Assembly (NCBI RefSeq): GCF_000828815.1
Contig: NZ_AP014521.1
Span: 528,001 to 592,000 of the forward strand
Source: Candidatus Tachikawaea gelatinosa
Lineage (GTDB): Bacteria; Pseudomonadota; Gammaproteobacteria; Enterobacterales; Enterobacteriaceae
Direction: 5' to 3'
DNA: 64,000 nucleotides
The notes under the pieces are model-generated. The model was not told the origin of the DNA. It was given only the letters and a program-made list of their open reading frames with translations, and did no database searches. Position 1 is the stretch's first letter. Each line of letters starts with the position of its first letter. Shown here piece after piece: positions 12,215 through 21,201 of this stretch. Made by a program: the position numbers and the translations under genes.

Positions 12215-13408
12215 ATGAAAATAATTGATCCAATTATTAAAACAATACTTGATACAGACGTATATAAATTTTATATACAACAAGCAATTTTTCACCGTTA
12301 TTATAATGTAAGAGTGAAAGCAGAATTTTATTGTCGTAGTAAAGATTTTATTGGTTGTTATATAAAAGAAATATATCAAGAAATAAAAATGATGGAATTT
12401 CTTTATTTAAAAAATGAAGAACTTAATTATATATCTAAGTTTAACTGTTTTAAAAAAGATTATAAAAATTGGTTAAAAAAATTTCGTTATAACCCAAAAT
12501 TAATCAAAATATATAACTATAATAACCAATTAAAAATTTCTATCAAAGGTTTATGGTTAGAAGTTGTTATGTGGGAAACACCGCTTCTAGCTGTAATTAG
12601 CGAGATAGTACATCGAAACCGATCACCAAAAATTTTACCAAATAAAGCAATAATTTTTTTACAAGAAAAATTATACAATTTTTATAAAAAAACAAAAAAA
12701 TTAGATATGTCCCGTTTTAAATTAATTGAATTTGGAACAAGACGAAGATTTTCAAAAAAAGTTCAAGAACTAATTATTCTAACACTAAAAAAAAGTTTTC
12801 CATGGTTTATAGGAACTAGTAATTATCACTTTGCAAGAAAATTTAATCTTCCCCCAATTGGTACAAATTCGCATGAATGGTTTCAAGCACATCAACAAAT
12901 TAGTCCTATATTAGCTAATAGTCAACGCGTAGCGTTACAAGTATGGTTAGAAGAATATTATAATCAATATTCAATCGCTCTTACTGATTGTATCAATATG
13001 GACGCTTTTTTAAAAGATTTTGGAAAAAAATTTGCATGTCAATATAATGGACTTCGTCATGATTCAGGAGATCCATTAAAATGGGGTGAAAAAGCTATTT
13101 TACATTATAAAAAACTAGGAATTAATCCTAAAAATAAAACATTAATATTTTCAGATAATCTAACTTTAGATAAAACATTAAATATATATAAAAAATTTGG
13201 TCATCTTACTAATGTAATTTTTGGAATAGGAACACATTTAAGTTGTGATATTCCTAATATTAATCCTCTAAATATTATTATTAAATTAATTGAATGTAAT
13301 GGAAAACCAGTAGCAAAAATTTCTGATAGCCCTGGTAAAACTATTTGTAAAGATCAGTCTTTTATACAAACTTTACATAAAGCATATAATTTACCAATTA
13401 TAAATTAA
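12215..13408 (+). CDS. pncB: Nicotinate phosphoribosyltransferase
   Basis: Makes nicotinate mononucleotide from nicotinate and PRPP with ATP hydrolysis, the Preiss-Handler entry to NAD. The 397 residues (400 in E. coli) keep the family blocks: LDTDVYKFYIQQAIFH at 13-28, MSRFKLIEFGTRRRFS near 165, SHEWFQAHQQISP near 222, LRHDSGDPLKWGEKA near 285, and the C-terminal SDSPGKTIC. A run of A immediately precedes the ATG and no Shine-Dalgarno is evident. It is followed by asnS in the enteric order (E. coli ompF-asnS-pncB). Confidence 0.96.
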   Translation: MKIIDPIIKTILDTDVYKFYIQQAIFHRYYNVRVKAEFYCRSKDFIGCYIKEIYQEIKMMEFLYLKNEELNYISKFNCFKKDYKNWLKKFRYNPKLIKIYNYNNQLKISIKGLWLEVVMWETPLLAVISEIVHRNRSPKILPNKAIIFLQEKLYNFYKKTKKLDMSRFKLIEFGTRRRFSKKVQELIILTLKKSFPWFIGTSNYHFARKFNLPPIGTNSHEWFQAHQQISPILANSQRVALQVWLEEYYNQYSIALTDCINMDAFLKDFGKKFACQYNGLRHDSGDPLKWGEKAILHYKKLGINPKNKTLIFSDNLTLDKTLNIYKKFGHLTNVIFGIGTHLSCDIPNINPLNIIIKLIECNGKPVAKISDSPGKTICKDQSFIQTLHKAYNLPIIN

Positions 13409-13441
13409 AAAAATTATTTGTCTGCATAGCAATTTTATAAC

Positions 13442-13470
13442 AAATATCTTTTTTTCATCAAAAGATATTT
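13442..13470. terminator. 11-bp hairpin between pncB and asnS
   Basis: Perfect inverted repeat AAATATCTTTT / AAAAGATATTT with a 7-base loop, in the 119-base gap between two genes on the + strand. The stem is A/T-rich and the following tract is A-rich, not T-rich, on +, so it is a weak terminator candidate or an RNA-processing hairpin. Confidence 0.4.
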
Positions 13471-13527
13471 AAAAATGAATATTTTTAATAATATTTTTAA
13501 ATCAATTTATTTTAGTGAGAAACTTCT

Positions 13528-14907
13528 ATGAAAGTTGTATCAATATCTGATGTACTCAAGCATCATATAAAAATAAAAACTAAAATTACCGTGCGTGGTT
13601 GGATAAAAACAAAAAGAGATTCTAAATCTGGAATTTCTTTTATTCATATATATGACGGTTCTTGTATAAATAATCTTCAAATAATTGTACCTAATACTAT
13701 AAAAAATTATAGTGAAGTTAAAAAATTGAATAGTGGTTGTAGTGTTATTATTTTAGGAAATTTAGAAAAATCTGTTGGTAGATCTCAAATATATGATCTT
13801 TATGCACATGATATTAAAATTATTGGTACGATCAAGAATCCAGAAAATTATCCCATATCTGCAAAAAATCATAGCATTGAATATCTTCGTGAAGTTTCTC
13901 ATTTACGTGCTCGTACTAAAATAATTGGAGTAATTTCTAGAATACGACATCACTTAGCACAATCTTTTTTTTCTTTTCTAAATCAAGAAGGTTTTTTATG
14001 GATACCAACTCCCATACTTACTTCTTTAGATACAGAAGGCGCTGGAGAAATGTTTTATGTTTCACACATGAAATCAACTGAAACACTTCAAAATAATCAG
14101 AAAAATTTTTTTGGGAAAGAAAGTTATTTAACTGTATCAGGTCAGTTAAATTTAGAATGTTTTGCTTGTGCTTTATCAAAAGTATATAATTTTGGTCCAG
14201 TTTTTCGTGCAGAAAATTCTAACACTAGTCGACACCTTTCAGAATTCTGGATGTTAGAAGCTGAAATAGCATTTTATAAACTTAACGATATTATCGTATT
14301 TATTAAATCTATGTTAAAAAACGTTCTTGAAAATCTTTTAAAAACATGTATGGATGATATAGATTTTTTGAAAAAAACAGTGAATGAAAATATTTTATCT
14401 CATTTTGAATATTTTATATGTAATAATATTGAAGAAATTGAATACGATGATGTCGTTAAAATTTTAAAAAAATATGAAAATAATTTTGAGAGAAAAATTT
14501 TTTGGGGAATGGATTTTTTTGCAGAACATGAAAAATATATAACAGAAAAGTATTTTAAAAAACCAGTTATTATTAAAAATTTTCCTAAAAAAATTAAAGC
14601 TTTTTATATGCGTCTAAATGAAGATGAAAAAACAGTTGCTGCAATAGATGTTTTAGTGCCAGGTATTGGAGAAATTATTGGAGGATCTCAACGCGAAGAA
14701 CGTTTAAAATATTTAGATAATAGAATACAAGAAATGGGGTTAATTAAAAAAGATTATTGGTGGTATCGTGATCTTCGTCGTTATGGAACAGTTCATCATT
14801 CTGGTTTTGGACTGGGATTTGAACGTTTATTAAGCTATGTAACAGGTATAAAAAATGTACGAGATGTAATTCCGTTTCCAAGAACTCCAAAAAATATTAA
14901 TTTTTAA
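13528..14907 (+). CDS. asnS: Asparaginyl-tRNA synthetase
   Basis: Class IIb synthetase charging tRNA-Asn. The N-terminal OB-fold anticodon-binding domain (residues about 15-100; VRGWIKTKRDSK) is followed by the catalytic core: FLWIPTPILTSLDTEGAG (motif 1 region), FRAENSNTSRHLSEFWMLE (motif 2, near 233-251) and GFGLGFERLLSYVTG (motif 3, near 430). Length is 459 against 466. Start chosen at the ATG after GTGAGAAA. It lies between pncB and the porin, enteric order conserved. Confidence 0.97.
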   Translation: MKVVSISDVLKHHIKIKTKITVRGWIKTKRDSKSGISFIHIYDGSCINNLQIIVPNTIKNYSEVKKLNSGCSVIILGNLEKSVGRSQIYDLYAHDIKIIGTIKNPENYPISAKNHSIEYLREVSHLRARTKIIGVISRIRHHLAQSFFSFLNQEGFLWIPTPILTSLDTEGAGEMFYVSHMKSTETLQNNQKNFFGKESYLTVSGQLNLECFACALSKVYNFGPVFRAENSNTSRHLSEFWMLEAEIAFYKLNDIIVFIKSMLKNVLENLLKTCMDDIDFLKKTVNENILSHFEYFICNNIEEIEYDDVVKILKKYENNFERKIFWGMDFFAEHEKYITEKYFKKPVIIKNFPKKIKAFYMRLNEDEKTVAAIDVLVPGIGEIIGGSQREERLKYLDNRIQEMGLIKKDYWWYRDLRRYGTVHHSGFGLGFERLLSYVTGIKNVRDVIPFPRTPKNINF

Positions 14908-15070
14908 AAAAAATATTTTAGCTTATTTTCTTTATGGTAAAAATCATGATATATTTTCATCAATAAAATAAAATAACCAATAAATTTATATAAAAATATA
15001 GTGCATGAACTTTCTCGAAAATTAATAAAATTAATTGAAAATATTAATAAAATTTGTGAGGTAGAAAATA

Positions 15071-16204
15071 ATGATTAAGCAAAAAATACTCGCAATCATT
15101 ATCCCCATTTTATTTAGCATAAACTCTTTAAACGCTGCAGAAATTTCAAACGATAATCAAAATAATATAGAAATTTACGGTCAAATACGAGAACAATTTG
15201 ACATCAGTAAAGAAAAAACAGGATATTCTGATCTTAACGGTAATCAATCTAATATACAAATAGGGTTAAAAGGTGAATCAACAGTTAATAATTTAATTTA
15301 TAGTTATGGGCAATTAGAATATTCTATTCCTACAAATAAAGTAGAATTTGGATTTAAACATGAAAATGATATTTCGATAAACAATAATTTAGCATTTGCT
15401 GGTATCAAAATACCTTATTTAGGTTCTTTAGACTATGGACATAATTATGGTGTAATAAATGATGCATTATCATGGACAAACAAATTACATTTTGGTAGTA
15501 AATTCGTTCAAAACAATACAATTGCTGGTAGAATGAATGGAGCTTTTACATATCGTAACTCTGATCTATTTGGATTTTTTGATGGATTAGATATTGCTGC
15601 TCAATATGTTCAAAAAAGTTTATTTAAAACCGATAGACAAGATCGTTATAATGATAACGGTTACGGTTTTTCTTTAACATACATTACACCATTTAATATG
15701 GGTTTTTCTTTTGCTTATGGTATGCAAAAACGCCGTAATGAAGAAGCGACTGCTGCACATCCTATTATATTTGGAGTAGGCCACCGTAGTGAATATTGGA
15801 CTACTGCTTTTAAATATGACACAAAACCACTATATCTTGCATTAAGTTATTCACAATCTTTAAACGGAATATATCTTGAAGGAATAACATATCATGATGG
15901 AGGATATTTTGCACATGGCAGTATTACTAAAGCTAGAAATGTTGAAGCAATGATTCAATATAGATTTGATTTTGGACTAAATGCCTCAATTCTTTATTCT
16001 CGATTGGAAGGATATCATATTCAAAACACTGTAGATGATGGAAATATTCCAGTAGGAAATGATTTTAAAATAAACACTACTTTTTACTTTAATAAAAATG
16101 CTTTCGTTTATGCTGAAATAGTATTAAATAAACTACATAAGAATCGCGATATAGAAACACGTTTAGATAACAGTTTTTCAACGGGTATCGTTTATAATTT
16201 TTAG
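15071..16204 (+). CDS. ompF: Outer-membrane general porin (OmpF/OmpC family)
   Basis: Trimeric 16-strand beta-barrel for passive diffusion across the outer membrane. It has a signal peptide (positively charged start, hydrophobic core, cleavage probably after SLNA at about residue 22). The mature protein begins with IEIYGQIREQFDI, matching the first porin strand, and ends in ...IVYNF with the C-terminal Phe that the BAM machinery recognises. Loop 3 and several barrel strands are recognisable, but the loops are shortened: 377 residues. GAGGT before the ATG is one of the best Shine-Dalgarno sites in the window, which suits high expression. Position next to asnS supports OmpF over OmpC; the two cannot be separated by sequence alone. 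Confidence 0.92.
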   Translation: MIKQKILAIIIPILFSINSLNAAEISNDNQNNIEIYGQIREQFDISKEKTGYSDLNGNQSNIQIGLKGESTVNNLIYSYGQLEYSIPTNKVEFGFKHENDISINNNLAFAGIKIPYLGSLDYGHNYGVINDALSWTNKLHFGSKFVQNNTIAGRMNGAFTYRNSDLFGFFDGLDIAAQYVQKSLFKTDRQDRYNDNGYGFSLTYITPFNMGFSFAYGMQKRRNEEATAAHPIIFGVGHRSEYWTTAFKYDTKPLYLALSYSQSLNGIYLEGITYHDGGYFAHGSITKARNVEAMIQYRFDFGLNASILYSRLEGYHIQNTVDDGNIPVGNDFKINTTFYFNKNAFVYAEIVLNKLHKNRDIETRLDNSFSTGIVYNF

Positions 16205-16217
16205 ATATATTAATAGA

Positions 16218-16246
16218 AGAAAAACGAGAGGCCATCTCGTTTTTCT
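16218..16246 (+). terminator. Strong rho-independent terminator after the porin
   Basis: Perfect 12-bp inverted repeat AGAAAAACGAGA / TCTCGTTTTTCT around a GGCCA loop, starting 14 bases after the porin stop. The descending arm holds the T-run. It lies between convergent porin and ycbL genes, and its A-rich ascending arm makes it usable in both directions. It is the clearest hairpin in the window. Confidence 0.85.
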
Positions 16247-16271
16247 CAGCAATTAGTTACAAGATATATTA

Positions 16272-16901
16272 TTAAAATAGTTGCAATTTTTTTTCTTCTC
16301 CAAGAGTTGATATTGGACCATGACCTGGCAAAAAAGTAATATTATTACCTAAAGTAAATATTTTTTCTTTAATTGATAATATTAAATCTTTTAGATTACC
16401 ACCAGGTAAATCTGTTCTACCAATACCATTTTTAAAAATAATATCTCCAGATATTAAAAAATTATTTTTTTGATTAAATATAGCTATATGCCCAGGAGTA
16501 TGTCCAGGACAATGAATAATATTAAAAATTAATTTACCAATTTTGATTTTGTTGTTTTCTTCTAACCAAGAATTTGGTAAAAAATTAAGATACTCTAAAT
16601 CTGTATTAAACATTTTATTTTGTTCTGATAAATTATCTAATAAAAATTTATCGTATTTATGAGGACCGAATATTGGAATTTTATAAAAATTAGATATTAT
16701 TTTTGCTGCTCCTATATGATCAATATGTCCATGTGTTATTAATATATTAGTAGGAACAAGTTTATTATCAGTAATAACTTTTTTTATTTTGTTTGTATCT
16801 CCTCCAGGATCTATGATGGTAGCTATATAAGTTTTTTTACACCAAACAATCGAACAATTCTGATGAAAAATAGTTACAGGTACTATAATATAATCTAACA
16901 T
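16272..16901 (-). CDS. ycbL: Metallo-beta-lactamase-fold hydrolase, YcbL (glyoxalase II-like)
   Basis: Binuclear metal hydrolase of the glyoxalase II group; YcbL of Salmonella is a type II glyoxalase, so it may hydrolyse S-lactoylglutathione-like thioesters. The metal motif THGHIDH is at 56-62; further ligands are in HCPGHTPGH near 130, SGDIIFKNGIGRTDLPGG near 151 and LPGHGP near 192. It is 209 residues against about 215 in E. coli, the C-terminus being slightly shorter. In E. coli the order is ycbL-aspC-ompF-asnS-pncB; here aspC is lost and the rest is kept. Confidence 0.9.
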   Translation of the reverse strand: MLDYIIVPVTIFHQNCSIVWCKKTYIATIIDPGGDTNKIKKVITDNKLVPTNILITHGHIDHIGAAKIISNFYKIPIFGPHKYDKFLLDNLSEQNKMFNTDLEYLNFLPNSWLEENNKIKIGKLIFNIIHCPGHTPGHIAIFNQKNNFLISGDIIFKNGIGRTDLPGGNLKDLILSIKEKIFTLGNNITFLPGHGPISTLGEEKKLQLF

Positions 16902-17145
16902 TTTTAATGTATTTGCCTTACTGTAAGTATTGGTTTTATGAATATATAAAAAAACATAAAAATTATATTAATTTTATAAAGTTTTTTCTTCAAATATTAA
17001 AAATTTTATTTTATTATCCTTGTCGTTAATTTGTAGAAATCACTAATATCGATATTAAAAAATGAAATGTAATTAAATAACTTTATAAAAAATAAAAATA
17101 TTTCATAATTATTTTAATAACAAAAATTTAAAAAAAGATAAAAAA

Positions 17146-17343
17146 ATGAAAAAAATTGATTATTTATTAAAATTTCGCCGTTGTCGTACATTAAACACTT
17201 TAGAAAGAGTTTACAATCATATGTATCATGAAATTCAGATTAATGAAAAAGCGTACTTTGTAAATGCATATAATCATAGAAAAGAAGAAATAATTATAGG
17301 AAAGATGTTAGATAAAATCCCCTATGTTTCTGAAAAAAAATAA
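17146..17343 (+). CDS. hha: Hha/YmoA-family nucleoid-associated modulator
   Basis: Small helical protein that binds H-NS and modulates silencing in enterics. The 65 residues align along the whole of Hha (72): KKIDYLLKFRRCRTLNTLER at the start, then NAYNHRKEEIIIGKMLDKIP. The C-terminal tail differs and is shorter. AAGATAAAAAA precedes the ATG, with no strong Shine-Dalgarno. Its enteric neighbours (tomB, acrAB region) are absent. Because this genome keeps so few DNA-binding regulators, its retention suggests a structural nucleoid role; that is inference. Confidence 0.9.
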   Translation: MKKIDYLLKFRRCRTLNTLERVYNHMYHEIQINEKAYFVNAYNHRKEEIIIGKMLDKIPYVSEKK

Positions 17344-17359
17344 TTGTTTTTATTTAATA

Positions 17360-17383
17360 TATATTTTATTTCGATAAAATATA
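17360..17383. terminator. UUCG-loop hairpin between convergent hha and purT
   Basis: Ten-base-pair perfect stem TATATTTTAT / ATAAAATATA closed by a TTCG tetraloop, centred in the 85 bases between two convergent stop codons. The all-A/T stem is weak, but the stabilising tetraloop and position support a bidirectional terminator or transcript-end hairpin. Confidence 0.55.
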
Positions 17384-17428
17384 AGAAGTAGTTTACATTA
17401 TATATATACAACATTAAGAAAATTATTA

Positions 17429-18613
17429 TTATGTTATTACGATTTTTTTTGCAAAAATTTTTGCTTGTTTTATAGCATGTTTAATTGATATATTGCTTTT
17501 TGATAGAACAATACCTAAACGCCTTCCAATAAAACCATGTTGTTTTCCAAACAATTTTATTTCAATATCTTTTTTTAGAACTTCTTTTAAAAAATTAAAT
17601 TTAATGTTATTACTATTAATAGTTGACAATATAACAGAGGAAGCACAATAAAAGTTATGATTTCTAATACTTCCGATAGGTATGCCTAAAAAAGAACGTA
17701 CATGTAAAGAAAACTGTGACATATCTTGAGATATTAATGTAACTAATCCAGTATCATGAGGTCTAGGAGAGATTTCATTAAAAATAACTTCATTATTTTT
17801 TATAAATAATTCTACCCCAAATATTCCATATCCTTTTAAAGAAAGAACAATTTTTTTTGCAATTTTATACGCAGATTTTTTTATCGCATCATTTATTTCT
17901 TGGGGTTGCCAAGATTCTCTGTAATCACCATTTTTTTGACGATGACCAATTGGACTACAAAAATGGATGCCATCCACAGCACTAACAGTTAAAAGAGTAA
18001 TTTCAAAATCAAAATTTATAAATTCTTCGATAATAACGCTACTAGCGATATGAGCTCTATTTTCTTTTTGTGTTTTATCCCATACTTCATTAATTTTATC
18101 AAAGTTATGAAGCACACTTTGACCTTTTCCAGAAGAACTCATTAAAGGTTTTACAATACATGGGAAACCTATTTTTTTTATCATTTCTATAAATTTTATT
18201 TTATTATTTGCAATATAATACTTTGCAGCAGGAATCTTTAACTGATTTCTGACAAAAGAGCGAATTTTTTCTCTATTCATTGTTAAATCTATAGCATAAG
18301 CACTAGGAACTATTTTATAACCTTTTTTTTCTAATTTTAGTAATGTTGTAGTAGAAATAGCTTCAATTTCAGGAACAATAAAATTTGGTTTTTCCTGATT
18401 TATTAACATACATAATTCTTTTTCGTTTAACATATTGATAACATATTGCTTATGTGCAACCTGCATTGCAGGTGCATTTTGATATCTATCAACAGCAATT
18501 GTTTCTATTCCTAAACGTTGACATTCTATAGCTATTTCTTTTCCTAATTCACCAGAACCTAATAACATTACACGAGTTGCGCTAGAACAAAGTGGAGTTC
18601 CAATTGTAATCAT
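17429..18613 (-). CDS. purT: Formate-dependent GAR transformylase (PurT)
   Basis: ATP-grasp enzyme that formylates glycinamide ribonucleotide using formate and ATP, the folate-free alternative to PurN in purine synthesis. It has the N-terminal pre-ATP-grasp domain (VMLLGSGELGKEIAIECQRLG, residues 14-34), the ATP-grasp core (PCIVKPLMSSSGKGQSVL near 150-170; EEFINFDFEITLL) and the metal-binding FNEISPRPHDTGLVTL near 268-283. 394 residues against 392 in E. coli. AAGGAA sits ahead of the ATG. purK and purE follow upstream on the same strand with short gaps, so the three purine genes probably form one transcription unit (purE-purK-purT) read from the right. Confidence 0.95.
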   Translation of the reverse strand: MITIGTPLCSSATRVMLLGSGELGKEIAIECQRLGIETIAVDRYQNAPAMQVAHKQYVINMLNEKELCMLINQEKPNFIVPEIEAISTTTLLKLEKKGYKIVPSAYAIDLTMNREKIRSFVRNQLKIPAAKYYIANNKIKFIEMIKKIGFPCIVKPLMSSSGKGQSVLHNFDKINEVWDKTQKENRAHIASSVIIEEFINFDFEITLLTVSAVDGIHFCSPIGHRQKNGDYRESWQPQEINDAIKKSAYKIAKKIVLSLKGYGIFGVELFIKNNEVIFNEISPRPHDTGLVTLISQDMSQFSLHVRSFLGIPIGSIRNHNFYCASSVILSTINSNNIKFNFLKEVLKKDIEIKLFGKQHGFIGRRLGIVLSKSNISIKHAIKQAKIFAKKIVIT

Positions 18614-18653
18614 ATTTATTCCTTTTAAATTTAAAACGATATAATAATATTTT

Positions 18654-19733
18654 TTAAAACTTATTATGCAATATTATTTTTTTTATTAACCATTCTATAC
18701 TTGAAGCATAATTGTTAGGTAAATTTTTTTGTAAATTTTTTAAAGTTTTGCATAATCGTAAATAATTATTATCAACTATATTTAAATGACCAACTTTTCT
18801 TCCTTTAAACGTTTTTTTTGAATACCAATGTAAATGTACAGAAGACTGGTTAATCCACAACATATTAAAATCAATCCCAATTAAATTAATCATTACTGAA
18901 TAATCGTAACAAATCGTTGGGTTGTACATAGGATAATCTAAAATAGCACGAAGATGTAATTCAAATTGACTAATAGAAGCTCCGTTTTGTGTCCAATGCC
19001 CACTGTTATGAACTCTAGGTGCTATCTCATTAATTAATAATGTATTGAAATCAATTAAAAAAAATTCTATTACCATAACTCCTACATATTTTAATTGGTT
19101 CATTATAGTTTTTAGTATATTTTCTGATTGATTTTGAATATTTTTATTTGTTTTTTTAAAAGAAATACTTGCTCTCAGCATACTATTTTCGTGAAAATTA
19201 TATGTAATAGGATATGAAACAATATGATTATTTTTTGAACGTGCACCAATTAAAGAAATTTCTTCAATAAAATCAACTTTTTTTTCAAAAATATATTGTT
19301 GATAATCTTGTTTATTGTTCTCAACATTCTCTTTTTCTATAAATTTTTGGTAGAGACCATTATATCCACCAGTTCTTTTTTTTAAAATTAAACGTTTACC
19401 TAATTTTTGGAAAGCGTCTTTTAACGTTTTTTTTTTTGATAAATATATCCATTTAACATTAGGCATTTTTAATTGATCTAAAAATTTCTTTTGTGTTAAG
19501 CGATCCGTTAAACAGATTATGGCATTATAGTTAAAAAAAAGAGGATTTTTTATTAATGTCTGAGTAATTATATTCTTTGGCCAATTTTCAGTTTCTATTG
19601 TAATAGCATCAAAAAATTTTATTAAAGATTTTGTATTTTTATTGATGAACATTACTTTAATTCCTAAAGGTTCTCCTGCTTGCTTAAGCATTTGACCTAA
19701 TTGTCCATTACCTAATACGTATATTAATTTCAT
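18654..19733 (-). CDS. purK: N5-carboxyaminoimidazole ribonucleotide synthase
   Basis: ATP-grasp enzyme that carboxylates aminoimidazole ribonucleotide with bicarbonate, giving N5-CAIR for PurE. Rossmann-like start YVLGNGQLGQMLKQAGEPLG at 5-24, ATP-grasp segment with LILKKRTGGYNGLYQKF near 115-131, and the C-terminal NEIAPRVHNSGHWTQNGA near 238-255, a PurK hallmark. Length is 359 against 355. The purE stop and the purK ATG are separated by 2 bases, so the two are translationally linked as in enterics. Confidence 0.95.
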   Translation of the reverse strand: MKLIYVLGNGQLGQMLKQAGEPLGIKVMFINKNTKSLIKFFDAITIETENWPKNIITQTLIKNPLFFNYNAIICLTDRLTQKKFLDQLKMPNVKWIYLSKKKTLKDAFQKLGKRLILKKRTGGYNGLYQKFIEKENVENNKQDYQQYIFEKKVDFIEEISLIGARSKNNHIVSYPITYNFHENSMLRASISFKKTNKNIQNQSENILKTIMNQLKYVGVMVIEFFLIDFNTLLINEIAPRVHNSGHWTQNGASISQFELHLRAILDYPMYNPTICYDYSVMINLIGIDFNMLWINQSSVHLHWYSKKTFKGRKVGHLNIVDNNYLRLCKTLKNLQKNLPNNYASSIEWLIKKIILHNKF

Positions 19734-19735
19734 GA

Positions 19736-20245
19736 TTAAGAATTCTCATTGAATTGTGAGTTTTTTAATATATTTTTTGTGTTTTCGTTTCTCCAATTTT
19801 GTAAACGTATTTGTAAATTTTTATCATAAATGGATAAAATTTGACTTGCTAATAAAGCTGCGTTTATTGCTCCAGATTTTCCAATAGATAAAGTACCTAC
19901 AGGTATACCACCTGGCATTTGCACTATGGAATATAAGCTATCTATTCCATTTAAAACAGTACTATTAATAGGAACACCTAAAACAGGAACTAATGTTTTT
20001 GATGCTAACATACCAGGTAAATGAGCGGATCCACCTGCTCCTGCTATAATTATTTTAAATCCTTTTTTTGCTGCAGATTCTGCAAAACTAAACAATCTAT
20101 CTGGAGTTCGATGTGCAGAAATAACTTCTTTATAAAAAGAAACGGATAATTTTTGTAAAATATCACAAGAATTTTTCATAATATTCCAATCGTTTTTGGA
20201 TCCCATTATTACAGCAACAGGTACTATTGATTTTTTTTTAAACAT
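19736..20245 (-). CDS. purE: N5-CAIR mutase, PurE class I
   Basis: Moves the carboxylate of N5-CAIR to carbon 4, giving CAIR. The 169 residues equal the E. coli length. The binding motifs are MGSKNDWNIMKN at 14-25 (substrate phosphate and the catalytic region), SAHRTPDRL near 43-51 with the catalytic His, and GAGGSAHLPGMLASKTLVPVLGVP near 68-91. It precedes purK with almost no gap. lpxH is upstream, as in E. coli. Confidence 0.96.
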   Translation of the reverse strand: MFKKKSIVPVAVIMGSKNDWNIMKNSCDILQKLSVSFYKEVISAHRTPDRLFSFAESAAKKGFKIIIAGAGGSAHLPGMLASKTLVPVLGVPINSTVLNGIDSLYSIVQMPGGIPVGTLSIGKSGAINAALLASQILSIYDKNLQIRLQNWRNENTKNILKNSQFNENS

Positions 20246-20294
20246 ATTTTATTACTTTTCGTGATTGTGATTTATTAATAAATACCATTATTAT

Positions 20295-21017
20295 TCAATT
20301 ATCGAAATTTAAAAAACAAAGATTAATACCATTTTCATCAACTCTTACATAAGAGCCTTTGTTTTTTTTCCATTTACTTAATACTATCCTTTTATAAGAC
20401 TTTTTTGATCCTTTACTTTTATGTATTCCGGATTTATGAGTATGTCCATGAATTAATATTTGTACATCTTCTTCATTCATTATTTCAAAAACTTTTTTTT
20501 CATCAATGTTTGTATCTGTTCTAAAATACTTATTTATTTTTTTGCTTTTATTTTGTATATATGCTCCAATTTTTTTTCTTATAAATAAAGGTAATAAAAG
20601 AAAAATGTTTTTTAAAAACTTTTTCTGTAAAATTTTTTTAAGCTGTTGGTATTTGAAATCTTTAGTGCAAAATATATCACCATGTGTTATTAAAATTTTG
20701 TATCCATAACAAAATAATATTTTTTTTTCTGGTAGAATAATCATATTACTTTTGTTTGCATATGTTTCATTAATTAAAAAATCTTTGTTACCGTGAATAA
20801 AGTAAACAGGAAAAGTTAATAAACTTAAGAATATAGTAACTTTTTTATATAAAATACTAGAGTAATCTTCACCAATCCATATTTCAAATAAATCACCTAA
20901 TATATATAAAGCATCACAATTTTTTGTTATTTTTTTTAAAAATTTAAAAAAAGATTTAGTTACAGTTTTTTTTTTTTGAGAAAGATGCAAATCAGAAATA
21001 AAAAGTGTGTGTGACAT
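20295..21017 (-). CDS. lpxH: UDP-2,3-diacylglucosamine pyrophosphatase
   Basis: Calcineurin-like metallophosphoesterase of lipid A synthesis that hydrolyses UDP-2,3-diacylglucosamine to lipid X at the inner membrane. Metal motifs are complete: ISDLHL at 7-12, GDLFEIWIG, HGNKDFL, ITHGD and HGHTH near 195. I start it at the ATG at 21017, giving MSHTLFISDLHL and 240 residues, exactly the E. coli length; a TTG 21 bases upstream only adds a hydrophobic extension with no family match. No other lipid A gene is in the window. It lies in the enteric purE-lpxH-ppiB-cysS order with ppiB deleted. Confidence 0.93.
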   Translation of the reverse strand: MSHTLFISDLHLSQKKKTVTKSFFKFLKKITKNCDALYILGDLFEIWIGEDYSSILYKKVTIFLSLLTFPVYFIHGNKDFLINETYANKSNMIILPEKKILFCYGYKILITHGDIFCTKDFKYQQLKKILQKKFLKNIFLLLPLFIRKKIGAYIQNKSKKINKYFRTDTNIDEKKVFEIMNEEDVQILIHGHTHKSGIHKSKGSKKSYKRIVLSKWKKNKGSYVRVDENGINLCFLNFDN

Positions 21018-21201
21018 ATTTAAAATAAAAAATATCAATAATAAATAATGAATTATGCGTTTTGAAAAAAAATTATCTAATGTTTTTGAAACAAAAATAC
21101 ACTTTTGACTATAAAATAAAAAGTAAAAAAATACGCATATAATATATAATGTATTTTATCATTTTTTATCTAATTAATATAACTTTATTAGGATAAATTT
21201 A

